This document shows, piece after piece, positions 16,231 through 24,657 of a stretch of 64,000 nucleotides of DNA. The stretch covers positions 4,937,501 to 5,001,500 of the forward strand of contig NZ_CP012945.1 in the NCBI RefSeq assembly GCF_001402915.1, given 5' to 3'. How positions within the stretch are numbered: position 1 is the first letter of the stretch; each line of letters starts with the position of its first letter. This DNA comes from Devosia sp. A16 (GTDB lineage Bacteria; Pseudomonadota; Alphaproteobacteria; Rhizobiales; Devosiaceae). The notes beneath the pieces were generated by a model. The model did not search any database, was not told where the DNA came from, and worked only from the letters and a program-made list of their open reading frames with translations. A program made the translations under genes and the position numbers.

Positions 16231-17262
16231 ATGAAACGCATTGCTTGTTACGCGGCCTTGACCGCGGTGAGCCTTTTCCCGTGCCTGCCCGCCCTTGCGC
16301 AGGATTACTCGGGTCACACTCTCGTCGTCGGCACCTGGGGCGGCGATATCGAACGGCTGCTTCGCGAGCATGTCGCCGGTCCCCTCGAGGCCAAGACCGG
16401 CGCCAAGGTCGAGTTCCTGCTCGGCGGCAGCGGTGACCGCATGTCCAAGATGGTTGCCGAGCGCAACAATCCCACCATGGATGTGACCTTCCAGAACATC
16501 TACGAGGCGCCCGCCGCCCTCAAGGAGGGGCTGGTTGTCGCCCCCGATGCCGCTCTGGTGCCGACGGCTGCCGACGTCTGGGCCGGCATGAACGATGGTT
16601 GCTATGCCATGAGCCTGGTTGGCCTGGGCATCGCCTACAGCAAAGCCCTGTTCCCCGAAGCACCAGAATGGGCCGACCTGTGGAAGGCCGAGTTCAAGGG
16701 CAAGATGGCCTATGCTCCATATCCGAGCTCGGAAGGTGACGGCATGCTGGCCGTCGCCGCCCGTATCGCCGGCGTCGACGAACACGATCCGGACGCCGCT
16801 TTCGCCAAGCTGGCGGAACTGGGTGCGCCGGTGCTCAGCTATAGCAGCCTCGACGAAGTCTTCACCCTCATGGATGCCGGCGAGATCGCCGCAGCGCCGA
16901 TGATATCGGGCTACGTCCTGTCGAACCTGGGCAACTATGAAGGCATTGGTTTCGTGTTCCCCAAGGACCCCGGACCGGTGCTGGTGCGCGACATGGTCTG
17001 CCAGGTCGCCAACAGCCCTGAGCCTGAACTGGCCAAGATGTTTATCGACCTTGCGCTCAGCGTCGAAACCCAGACGGCCTATGCGAAGGAACTCAATTTC
17101 GGCCCCACCAACTCCAAGGTGGAACTGACCGAAGAAGAAGCCGCTCGCGTGATCAATACCCCGGAAGAAGTGAAAAGCCTGCTTCAGCTGGATTGGTCCT
17201 ACATCATCGAGCAGCGTTCCGATTGGACCGATCGCTGGAACAAGCAAATCCTTGGTCAGTAA
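16231..17262 (+). CDS. ABC transporter periplasmic binding protein, polyamine/iron(III) type
   Basis: A 343-residue extracellular solute-binding protein. The ATG at 16231 gives a clean signal peptide (MKRIACYAALTAVSLFPCLPALA, cleavage before Q24). The mature start (HTLVVGTWGGDIERLLREHVAGPLEAKTG) is typical of the PotD/AfuA group that binds polyamines, Fe(III) complexes, thiamine or small organic acids. Together with two PotB/PotC-like permeases and a PotA-like ATPase it forms a complete importer. The substrate cannot be read from sequence. The terminal 5-formyl-THF cyclo-ligase-like gene suggests a link to a vitamin, pyrimidine or one-carbon compound rather than to a simple polyamine. Confidence 0.9.
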   Translation: MKRIACYAALTAVSLFPCLPALAQDYSGHTLVVGTWGGDIERLLREHVAGPLEAKTGAKVEFLLGGSGDRMSKMVAERNNPTMDVTFQNIYEAPAALKEGLVVAPDAALVPTAADVWAGMNDGCYAMSLVGLGIAYSKALFPEAPEWADLWKAEFKGKMAYAPYPSSEGDGMLAVAARIAGVDEHDPDAAFAKLAELGAPVLSYSSLDEVFTLMDAGEIAAAPMISGYVLSNLGNYEGIGFVFPKDPGPVLVRDMVCQVANSPEPELAKMFIDLALSVETQTAYAKELNFGPTNSKVELTEEEAARVINTPEEVKSLLQLDWSYIIEQRSDWTDRWNKQILGQ

Positions 17263-17293
17263 TCGCTCCGGCCTGAACTAAGGATCTCGTCCA

Positions 17294-18160
17294 TTGAAAC
17301 AGACACCGGACATCAAGCCGACCGCAACGGCGCTGCTCGTTGCACCAGCGGCCATCCTGATGTTCGGTGTCTTCGTCCTGCCGTTCGTGTTTCTGGTGGT
17401 GCTCAGCTTCTGGAGCCAGGTGCCTGGCTCTGTCGGCATCGACCCCACCTTCACGCTGGCCAACTACGCTCGCATCATCGGCGACGGCTATTACCTGGGC
17501 GGCCTGTGGACCACCCTGTGGCTGAGCGGGCTGGTGACGCTGATCTGCCTCGTTCTCGCCCTGCCCCTGGCGCGCTGGATCGTGCTCCACGCCAAACGGT
17601 CGAAAGGCCTGCTCATCGGGCTTTGCATCCTGCCGCTGGTCTGCGGTGCGCTGCTGCCGACCCTAGGCCTGGTCAATCTGCTGAGCCCGCTGGGCTTCAT
17701 CAACGGCGCACTCAAATCCATGGGCCTGATCAAGACCAGCCTGCCGCTGCTCGGCAATATCGCCGGGGTCAGCATCGGCCTGGTGCAGGCCTTCCTGCCG
17801 CTGATGATCCTGCCCCTGATCAGCACCATCGAGCGCATTCCGCACGACTACGAGAAGGCGGCCATGTCGTTGGGCGCCACTCGCCTCGTGGTGTGGCGCC
17901 GCGTGCTGCTGCCGCTGATGCTGCCGGGCATCGTCGCGGGCAGCCTGCTGGTGTTCTGCGCATCGCTCACCGCCTTCGTTACCCCGCAAATTCTGGGTCA
18001 GGGCAAGGTCGTGACCTTTGCCTCGCTGGCCTATCAGCAGGCCGCCATGGTGCTGGATTGGCCGTTCGCGTCGGCGCTGGGCATGGTCATGCTGCTGTTC
18101 CTGGCATTAGCAGGGCTGCTGGGCGCACTGGTTTCCCGCGGGTTGGGGAGACGCACATGA
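17294..18160 (+). CDS. ABC transporter permease, PotB/CysT-like
   Basis: A 288-residue inner-membrane permease with six predicted transmembrane segments. The binding-protein-dependent transport EAA loop is visible as IERIPHDYEKAAMSLGATRLVVWRRVLLPLMLPGIVAG (about residues 175-212). The start is TTG at 17294, with AAGGA nine bases upstream; the next in-frame ATG would remove the first membrane segment. The end overlaps the next permease by 4 bp (ATGA), showing coupled expression. Confidence 0.92.
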   Translation: MKQTPDIKPTATALLVAPAAILMFGVFVLPFVFLVVLSFWSQVPGSVGIDPTFTLANYARIIGDGYYLGGLWTTLWLSGLVTLICLVLALPLARWIVLHAKRSKGLLIGLCILPLVCGALLPTLGLVNLLSPLGFINGALKSMGLIKTSLPLLGNIAGVSIGLVQAFLPLMILPLISTIERIPHDYEKAAMSLGATRLVVWRRVLLPLMLPGIVAGSLLVFCASLTAFVTPQILGQGKVVTFASLAYQQAAMVLDWPFASALGMVMLLFLALAGLLGALVSRGLGRRT

Positions 18161-18948
18161 CCTCGCGTTTCGGTAAGGCAATGCTGCTCGGCACCGTCCT
18201 CGCCATCCTGCTCTTCCTCCTGGCGCCGATTCTGGTGCTGATCCTGTCGGCCTTCGACAGCGGCAACGTCTTCCGTTTTCCGCCACGGGGCCTGTCGCTG
18301 CGCTGGTTCGAAACGGCGCTCAACCATTCCGAATATCGCAGCAGTCTGTGGATCAGCACGGTGCTGGGCCTCCTCTCCACCGTGATCGCGGTGGGGTTGG
18401 CCAGTCTTGCCGCCTTCGGGCTGGTGCGTGGCAAGCCATCCTACCGGCTGGCCATGGAGGTACTGCTGCTGGCGCCGCTGACCCTGCCGCTGGTGGTCTG
18501 GGCCATCGCCCTGCTCTCGATCTATGCGCAACTGGGCATCAACGGCACGCTGCCGGGCCTGATCCTCGCCCACGTCACCATCACCATGCCGTTTGCGGCA
18601 CGCATTATGATCGCCACGTTCGACGAGATCGATCCCAACCTCGAGGCCGCCGCCAAAAGCCTGGGCGCATCACCGTGGCAGGTGGTTCGTCGCATCACTC
18701 TGCCGCTGGCTCGACCGGGTCTGCTGTCCAGCACGGCCATCGCCTTTCTCGTCTCGTTCAATGACGTCGTGGTCACGACGCTGATCGCCGGCGCCGGCTG
18801 GATCACCTTCCCTGTCCGCACGTTCTCCCGGCTTCGCACCGAGGGGATCGACCCGACGACCATCGCCATCGGCGCCATGATCGTCGCCTTCACGATTTTG
18901 GTGATCGTCCTCGGACAACGCCTCTTTCAGCTTTCGAGGCGTCTCTGA
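18157..18948 (+). CDS. ABC transporter permease, PotC-like
   Basis: A 263-residue second permease of the importer with six predicted membrane segments. The EAA loop reads FDEIDPNLEAAAKSLGASPWQVVRRITLPLARPG (about residues 150-183). The N-terminus MTSRFGKAMLLGTVLAILLFLLAPILVLILSAF is the first segment. The ATG at 18157 overlaps the previous stop; a longer frame upstream to 17506 lies inside the first permease and is not used. The stop overlaps the ATPase start by 1 bp. Confidence 0.92.
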   Translation: MTSRFGKAMLLGTVLAILLFLLAPILVLILSAFDSGNVFRFPPRGLSLRWFETALNHSEYRSSLWISTVLGLLSTVIAVGLASLAAFGLVRGKPSYRLAMEVLLLAPLTLPLVVWAIALLSIYAQLGINGTLPGLILAHVTITMPFAARIMIATFDEIDPNLEAAAKSLGASPWQVVRRITLPLARPGLLSSTAIAFLVSFNDVVVTTLIAGAGWITFPVRTFSRLRTEGIDPTTIAIGAMIVAFTILVIVLGQRLFQLSRRL

Positions 18949-20033
18949 TGACCGGCTCTTCCTATCTGCGCATCCGCTCCGTGCAAAAGAGCTACAAGGG
19001 GGCATTGGCGCTGCACGATATCGACCTCGCCGTCGAACAGGGCGAGTTCGTTTCCCTGCTTGGACCGAGCGGCTGCGGCAAGTCGACCCTGCTGCAGATC
19101 CTTGCCGGCCTGCTGGAGCCCGACCGTGGGCAGATCCAGCTCGACGGCGCGGACATCACCAATCTGCCGCCCTGGCGACGCAACATCGGGCTGGTATTCC
19201 AGAACTACGCTCTGTTTCCCCATCTCAGCATTCGCCAGAATGTGCGCTTCGGCCTCGACATGCTGGGCATGGGGCGCGCCGAGGCCGAAGAGCGCGTCGA
19301 TGAATCGCTCGAGATGGTCGGGCTCGATCCGTCGCTAAGCCGGCGCCCCGGCGAGCTGTCCGGTGGCCAGCAGCAGCGTGTAGCCATCGCCCGGGCCATC
19401 GCGATCCGGCCCCGGCTGCTGCTGATGGATGAGCCGCTGTCCAACCTCGATGCGGTGCTGCGCCACAAGGTGCGCCTCGAACTGCGCGAACTGCATGACC
19501 GGACCGGCATCACCACGATCATGGTCACCCATGATCAAGCCGAGGCTCTGGCCACCTCGGATCGCATCGCGGTGATGCAGGGTGGCCGGATCCTGCAGTT
19601 CGAAGCCCCCGAAGCCCTCTATGCCGCCCCCGCGACGGCATTCATCGCCGGCTTCGTCGGTAGCCCGCCGGCGAACCTCTTGCCCCTCACGGCAAACGGG
19701 CCGGACAGCTGGACCCTGGCCGATGGCCAGCTCTGGCAGCCCGCGGCACCTCTCGCCCCGAAAGCCAACGGCGCAGCGGCCGGCCGAGCCTGCCTGATCG
19801 CCTTGCGGCCGGAGAGCCTCACTATCGGCGCGACCGGTGAAGGTGGCCTGCCGGCCCGGGTCGCCGCCGTCGAATTCAACGGTGGCGATCGCCTGGTCCA
19901 TGCCGAAACCGGCGGCACGCGGATCACGGTTCGCCTCGCCGCCACAGAGGCCGTTACCGGCCCCGACATTCTGCTTTTCCCGCCGCAGCAGGCGCCCGTG
20001 TTGTTCGACGCGGCGACCGGCACCCGCCTTTGA
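18948..20033 (+). CDS. ABC transporter ATP-binding protein, PotA-like
   Basis: A 361-residue ATPase subunit. Walker A is GPSGCGKST (residues 39-47), the Q-loop lies near FQNYALFPH, the signature LSGGQQQR is at 137-144, Walker B LLLMDEP at 157-163, and the switch His in MVTHDQAEA. The C-terminal 90 residues look like a TOBE domain as found in PotA, MalK and FbpC. It is the fourth gene of the importer operon and is followed after 25 bp by the cyclo-ligase-like gene. Confidence 0.95.
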   Translation: MTGSSYLRIRSVQKSYKGALALHDIDLAVEQGEFVSLLGPSGCGKSTLLQILAGLLEPDRGQIQLDGADITNLPPWRRNIGLVFQNYALFPHLSIRQNVRFGLDMLGMGRAEAEERVDESLEMVGLDPSLSRRPGELSGGQQQRVAIARAIAIRPRLLLMDEPLSNLDAVLRHKVRLELRELHDRTGITTIMVTHDQAEALATSDRIAVMQGGRILQFEAPEALYAAPATAFIAGFVGSPPANLLPLTANGPDSWTLADGQLWQPAAPLAPKANGAAAGRACLIALRPESLTIGATGEGGLPARVAAVEFNGGDRLVHAETGGTRITVRLAATEAVTGPDILLFPPQQAPVLFDAATGTRL

Positions 20034-20058
20034 TTCCAAGAGATTGATGGAGATCGTC

Positions 20059-20817
20059 ATGACTGACCGTGGTCGTTGGGCAGGCCGCAACCCTGCCAAG
20101 GACGAGCTGCGCAACGCCATCTGGGATCAACTCGTTGCCGACGGGGTGGCGATCGGCCCGGCGCGCAGCCACATCCCCAACTTTACCGGCGCGGACGTGG
20201 CCGCCTGGCACATGGTGCAGATCCCGGCCTGGCGGACGGCCAAAGCCGTGAAGGTCAACCCCGATTCAGCGCAATACTCGCTGCGGCTACGCGCCCTGTA
20301 TGAGGGCAAGACGCTCTATTGCCCGGTTCCGGAACTGGTGCAGAAGGCGCCCTATGTCCGGATCGATCCCGACCAGCTCAAGGACAAGGGTATCTCGTTC
20401 GAGCTGGCGGCGAGCCACCAGGGCTACATGCATTACGGCGAGCGGATCGAGTTTACCGACATTCCCGAACTCGACTTCTGCGTGTTCGGCTCGGTGGCCG
20501 TGACCCGGCAGGGCGCGAGAACCGGTAAAGGCGGCGGATTTGCAGACCTGGAAGCCGGGGTGCTGAACGAACTGGGTCGCATCCGGCCCGACACGCCGCT
20601 CGTCACCAGTGTGCATTCGAGCCAGGTCGTGCCGGACGGGGACATCGTCATGATGGATTTCGACTGCTGGATGGACTACGTCGCAACCGAGACCGAACTG
20701 ATCGTCACCGCCAGCGCGCATCCCCGCCCCAAGGGCATTTCGTGGGACCATGTCCAGCCTGACCAGTTCGACTCGATCCCTTTCCTGCGTGAGCTGCAGC
20801 CCAAGGCGCAGCGGTAG
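20059..20817 (+). CDS. 5-formyltetrahydrofolate cyclo-ligase-like protein
   Basis: A 252-residue protein of the 5-formyl-THF cyclo-ligase (MTHFS) superfamily. The family motif TGKGGGFADLEAGVL is at residues 155-169, preceded by LDFCVFGSVAV. True cyclo-ligases are about 180-200 residues; this one is longer at both ends, like the paralog group (COG0212) that comparative genomics has linked to thiamin metabolism rather than folate repair. The start at 20059 has GGAG six bases upstream; an ATG at 20047 is possible. As the last gene of an ABC importer operon it may process the imported compound in the cytoplasm. Function is inferred, not shown. Confidence 0.78.
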   Translation: MTDRGRWAGRNPAKDELRNAIWDQLVADGVAIGPARSHIPNFTGADVAAWHMVQIPAWRTAKAVKVNPDSAQYSLRLRALYEGKTLYCPVPELVQKAPYVRIDPDQLKDKGISFELAASHQGYMHYGERIEFTDIPELDFCVFGSVAVTRQGARTGKGGGFADLEAGVLNELGRIRPDTPLVTSVHSSQVVPDGDIVMMDFDCWMDYVATETELIVTASAHPRPKGISWDHVQPDQFDSIPFLRELQPKAQR

Positions 20818-21035
20818 GCCATCCGGATGACCAGCTGAACGAGGCCATCTCCAGCACGGCGCTTTCGGCGGCGGCTGCTTGTGACAAGACCGTGGCATGA
20901 TCGCCTGGGTCCGAGGGCGGGAGTGTTTCACTGCCGGTTTCCTCGCACTGCCAGATGGCGCCGGGGGCCTCCTCCTGCCCTTGTCGCTGCCGCGCGCATC
21001 GTCTAAATCGATCACGCCGAACCGGACCCGCCCTT

Positions 21036-21902
21036 ATGCTGTTCAATTCCGCCGAGGATTTCCTGAGCGCGCCGCGTCACGCCGTGACGGTGTTCGGCAT
21101 GGCCGGCGTCGGCAAGACCTGGCTGGCGGCGCTGCTGCGCAAGCACCAGTGGTTCCATTACTCCGCCGACTACCGCATCGGCACGCGCTACATGGGCGAG
21201 TTCATCGTCGACAACTTCAAGGCCGAGGCCATGAAGGTGCCGTTCCTGCGCGAGTTGCTCAGGACCGACTCGATCAAGATCGACAGCAACATCACCTTCG
21301 CCAACCTCGACCCCCTCTCCACCTATCTGGGGCGGCCGGGCGACACTCGCCGCGGCGGGCTGACGCTGAGCGAATATCAGCGGCGCCAGGAGCAGCATCG
21401 CGTCGCCGAGATCGCCGCGCTCACCGACGTGCCCTACTTCATCGAACGCGCCGACAAGCTCTATGGTTATGCGAACTTCATCGCTGACACCGGCGGCTCG
21501 CTGATCGAGGTGGTCGACCCGTCCGATGCCGACGATCCGGTGATCAAGGCGCTGACCGCGAGCACCCTGCTGCTCTACATCCGCGGCACAGAGGACGACG
21601 CGCACAAGCTGATCGAGCGCTTCCGGCACAGCCCCAAGCCGATGTACTACCAGCCGCATTTCCTCATCGAGAAGTGGCAGGAGTTCAAGCGGCTGAACAA
21701 GGTGAAGGACGACGCCGACGTCGATCCCGACGCATTCGGCGCCTGGGGGTTCGAGGCGCTGCTCAAGGACCGGCTGCCGCGCTACCAGCAGCTCGCCGAC
21801 ACTTTCGGCTACACCATCGAAGCCAGCGATCTCGCCACGGTGCGCGACGGCGACGAGTTCCTCGACCTGGTGGCGGGGGCGATCCGCAAGCGAATGCGAT
21901 AG
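21036..21902 (+). CDS. P-loop ATPase of unknown function
   Basis: A 288-residue soluble protein with a Walker A motif GMAGVGKT at residues 21-28 near the N-terminus. No recognisable second domain, membrane segment or signal peptide is present. The middle contains TYLGRPGDTRRGGLTLSEYQRRQEQHRVAEIAALTD (a charged helical region), and later IEVVDPSDADDP and a helical C-terminus. I recognise it only as a conserved P-loop NTPase without a named function. It lies 59 bp upstream of metA on the same strand; a short hairpin (GCGCCGA/TCGGCGC, 21902-21919) sits between them. Confidence 0.75.
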   Translation: MLFNSAEDFLSAPRHAVTVFGMAGVGKTWLAALLRKHQWFHYSADYRIGTRYMGEFIVDNFKAEAMKVPFLRELLRTDSIKIDSNITFANLDPLSTYLGRPGDTRRGGLTLSEYQRRQEQHRVAEIAALTDVPYFIERADKLYGYANFIADTGGSLIEVVDPSDADDPVIKALTASTLLLYIRGTEDDAHKLIERFRHSPKPMYYQPHFLIEKWQEFKRLNKVKDDADVDPDAFGAWGFEALLKDRLPRYQQLADTFGYTIEASDLATVRDGDEFLDLVAGAIRKRMR

Positions 21903-21961
21903 CGCCGAGATATCGGCGCCGCTTCCGCTCACCTGATCGCTATCCTATCTAGAGGCACATC

Positions 21962-22879
21962 ATGCCCATTCGTATTCCTGACCACCTGCCGGCGGCCAAG
22001 ACCCTTCAGTCGGAGGGTGTCATGGTCATGGACTCTTCCCGCGCCGCCCGCCAGGACATCCGCCCGCTGCAGATCGGCCTGCTCAACCTGATGCCCAACA
22101 AGGAGCGGACGGAGACGCAGTTCGCCCGGCTGATCGGCGCCACCCCGCTGCAGGTCGACCTGACGCTGGTGCGGGTCAGCGACCACAAGTCCAAAAATAC
22201 TTCCGAAGCCTATCTCAAGAGCTTCTATTCGACCTGGGAAGAGGTGCGGGAACGCAAGTTCGACGGCTTCATCGTCACCGGTGCGCCGGTGGCCAACATG
22301 CCGTTCGAGGAGGTCAAGTACTGGTCCGAGATGCTCGAGATCATGGACTGGACCCAGACCAACGTGCACCACACCATGTTCATCTGCTGGGGCGCACAGG
22401 CCGCGTTGCACCATTTCCACGGCGCCAAGCGCTACCGCATGCCCAAGAAGGCCTTCGGGGTGTTCCGCCACCAGTTGGTTGGGCCGCAAACGCCATGGCT
22501 GCACGGCTTTTCGGACAGCCCGATGATCCCTGTCAGTCGCTACAACGACATCGACCGGACCAGCTTGGGAGAAAACCTCGAGGTGCTGATCGACAATCCG
22601 GAGATCGGCGTCTGCATGTTGCAGGACAAGGCGCGCCCTGCCCTCTACATGCTGAACCACCTCGAGTACGACAACCGTTCGCTGGCGGACGAGTACGAGC
22701 GTGACATCAAGGCCGGCCTCGACACAGCGCCGCCGGTCAACCTGTTCCCCAATGGCGACACTACGGTGGAACCGGAGAACCGCTGGCGCAGCCATGCGCA
22801 CCTGTTGTTCCAGAACTGGATCAACGAGATCTACCAGACCACCCCGTACGAGCTCGAGAAGATCGGGCTCGGCGAATAG
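21962..22879 (+). CDS. metA: Homoserine O-acyltransferase MetA
   Basis: A 305-residue MetA, which acylates homoserine in the first committed step of methionine synthesis. It aligns colinearly with the E. coli enzyme: start MPIRIPDHLPAAKTLQSEGV, RPLQIGLLNLMPNKERTETQ, catalytic Cys142 in MFICWGAQAAL, and His233/Glu235 in LNHLEYD. Donor choice in MetA is set by residue 111: Gly gives succinyl-CoA use, Glu acetyl-CoA use. Here it is Ala (TGAPVA), so the donor is uncertain. I looked for a SAM riboswitch in the 59-bp leader and found none. Confidence 0.95.
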   Translation: MPIRIPDHLPAAKTLQSEGVMVMDSSRAARQDIRPLQIGLLNLMPNKERTETQFARLIGATPLQVDLTLVRVSDHKSKNTSEAYLKSFYSTWEEVRERKFDGFIVTGAPVANMPFEEVKYWSEMLEIMDWTQTNVHHTMFICWGAQAALHHFHGAKRYRMPKKAFGVFRHQLVGPQTPWLHGFSDSPMIPVSRYNDIDRTSLGENLEVLIDNPEIGVCMLQDKARPALYMLNHLEYDNRSLADEYERDIKAGLDTAPPVNLFPNGDTTVEPENRWRSHAHLLFQNWINEIYQTTPYELEKIGLGE

Positions 22880-22900
22880 TTCTTTCGCAGGGAACCGAGA

Positions 22901-23026
22901 GAGACGCCCCCTCCCATCCTCCCCCATGAAGGGGGAGGTGCCGCATCGAGATTGCGGCACCGATGGTGCCAAGCGCTCGACTCTTCACCTCCCCCTTCAT
23001 GGGGGAGGCCGGGAGGGGGCCGTCTC
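22901..23026. repeat. Intergenic palindromic repeat, family A copy 1
   Basis: A 126-bp element in the metA/SRPBCC convergent gap. Its ends are inverted repeats (left GCCCCCTCCCATCCTCCCCC, right its near complement), each arm also containing a small internal hairpin CCCCCAT-gaa-GGGGG. A second copy at 51471-51596 shares both arms and the inner CTCGACTCTTCACC. No coding potential. Confidence 0.85.
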
Positions 23027-23032
23027 TGTCAG

Positions 23033-23467
23033 TCAGCGCATCCCCTCCGCAGACTGCTTCAGCCCTTCCAGCATCATGGTCCAGTTCTTCTCGAACTCGG
23101 CGCGGGTCTTGGCGTCGAGCTGCGTCTCCTTGCCTTCGTTGAACTGGCTGAGGGTCACCCTGGTGCGCTTGCCTGAGGGCTCGAGGCGATACTTCACCAA
23201 GTGGTAGCTGAGCGGACGTTTGCCGGAGCCGTCGGTGTCGCTCCAGTGGGTAAAGCTCAGCTCCCGGCCCTCGGACAGGGTCTGGATTTCACCGCGGTCG
23301 GTGAACAGCTTGCCGTTCCACTCGCCCTTGAAGGTAATGGGATGGCCGATCTTCCAGTCCGTCTCGATGACGGTGCCGGGAAACATGGCGCCCCTGCGCA
23401 TGGCCTGCCAGACCTCGGCGGCGGACGCCGCGATGGTGGTGTCGACTTCGACAACGGGTTTCTGCAT
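23033..23467 (-). CDS. SRPBCC (AHSA1/START-like) domain protein
   Basis: A 144-residue single-domain protein with the helix-grip pattern of the SRPBCC superfamily: N-terminal VEVDTTIAASAAEVWQAM, then GTVIETDWKIGHPITFKGEW, and a long C-terminal helix with FEKNWTMMLEGLKQSAEGMR. Such proteins bind lipids or other hydrophobic ligands, or act as Hsp90 co-chaperone-like factors; the actual role cannot be told. It stands alone, converging with metA, with the family A palindrome between. Confidence 0.85.
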   Translation of the reverse strand: MQKPVVEVDTTIAASAAEVWQAMRRGAMFPGTVIETDWKIGHPITFKGEWNGKLFTDRGEIQTLSEGRELSFTHWSDTDGSGKRPLSYHLVKYRLEPSGKRTRVTLSQFNEGKETQLDAKTRAEFEKNWTMMLEGLKQSAEGMR

Positions 23468-23511
23468 GTCTTGTCCTCCATTGCTGGAGGATCAAACGCC
23501 CGGCCGCAGCG

Positions 23512-24657
23512 TCAGGTTGCCAGGCCTTGCGGCACGAAGTTGAACAGCGCTGCCTTCCAGGCCGCATCGTTCCACAGATCGGTGTAGGTCCAGCTCGCGG
23601 CGGCCGCGAGCAGCAGCAATGCCAAGGACAGCAGGCGCAACTGGAACGGCAGCCGCACCACGGCCAGCCAGGAGACGAACGCCACCATCATTGCCGTCGG
23701 CGGCACGATGGGCGTCATCGTGGTTGTGAGGATCGAACGCGCAAACACCAGATAGAGCGGCAGGACGATCACCGCCAGCGCACTGAACACGTGGCGGCGC
23801 TCTTCGAGGTCCGGCCAGAAACAGTAGAGCAGCGGCACGATGAGGACGGGCGCGAACACCGCCAGTGCCTCCAGTCCGCTGCTCAGCGCCTGCACGTCGA
23901 AATGCAGGTTCGTGTAGGTGCTGACATAGGGCAGCAGTGCCGCGCCCACATCCATGCGCGCCTGCATGATGAAGCCGACGATCCCGATGGCGACGATCAG
24001 CGTGGGCAGGATCGCCACCAGCAGCATGGCGACGAAGGCGCGCGGATCGGTGCGCCCGTCCGGGTCGGCCAACGCCGTGGCAATGGCCAGGGGCACGATG
24101 AGCAACGCCGCGATCGGGCTCGCCAGCAGCAAGAGCGGCAGCAGCAGGCCTAGCCCGATAGCCGACTGCACGTCGCCCACGTCCTCGAGCGAGCGGATCG
24201 CCGGGATCAGTGCGGCAAAGGCGATGTAGAGCGGAATGGCCCGCGACGACGCGGTGACCGTATAGAGGCCACCGGCGTGCAGCATCAGCAGCACCAGCGC
24301 GATGAAGGCGCCGATGCGGAACCAGCCATTGGCGCGCAACCGGTCGTAGAGTGCGCCGAACGCGAATCCCGAAACCAGCACCGCAGTGAGCGACAATGCC
24401 CACTGCTGCAGCGGCGTCCCGGGCAACAGGCTGACCACGCGCAGTACCACCTGCGACAGCCAGCCGCCGGTACGCCAGGCTTCACCCGCCTGCAGCTGCT
24501 CGACATCCCGGCGTATATAGCCGCCGTCGATCACATGCAGCGCCACGACCAGGAGAATGAGCACCGCGACGAGCGACCACAGGATCGTCGCCGGGCGCCA
24601 GAACGGCCGCCGCTGATGCGCTGCGACCGGAGCAGTGGCGAGATCGAGAAGGCTCAT
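23512..24657 (-). CDS. Polytopic membrane protein partner of the GT2 enzyme
   Basis: A 381-residue membrane protein with about ten predicted transmembrane segments, beginning after a short cytoplasmic N-terminus (TILWSLVAVLILLVVALHVI). The ATG at 24657 overlaps the stop of the glycosyltransferase gene by 4 bp (ATGA), so the two are translated together. I do not recognise a named family. Coupling to a processive-type GT2 suggests it forms part of a polysaccharide synthesis or export complex. The frame is open far upstream inside the glycosyltransferase, but that part is a shadow. Confidence 0.8.
   Translation of the reverse strand: MSLLDLATAPVAAHQRRPFWRPATILWSLVAVLILLVVALHVIDGGYIRRDVEQLQAGEAWRTGGWLSQVVLRVVSLLPGTPLQQWALSLTAVLVSGFAFGALYDRLRANGWFRIGAFIALVLLMLHAGGLYTVTASSRAIPLYIAFAALIPAIRSLEDVGDVQSAIGLGLLLPLLLLASPIAALLIVPLAIATALADPDGRTDPRAFVAMLLVAILPTLIVAIGIVGFIMQARMDVGAALLPYVSTYTNLHFDVQALSSGLEALAVFAPVLIVPLLYCFWPDLEERRHVFSALAVIVLPLYLVFARSILTTTMTPIVPPTAMMVAFVSWLAVVRLPFQLRLLSLALLLLAAAASWTYTDLWNDAAWKAALFNFVPQGLAT

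Noticed and set aside
21903-21961. SAM riboswitch upstream of metA.
   Set aside because: The leader is only 59 bp and shows just a short hairpin, with none of the conserved SAM-I or SAM-II sequence.
22901-23026. The palindromic elements as insertion sequences.
   Set aside because: They are under 200 bp, have no transposase frame and show no evident target duplication.
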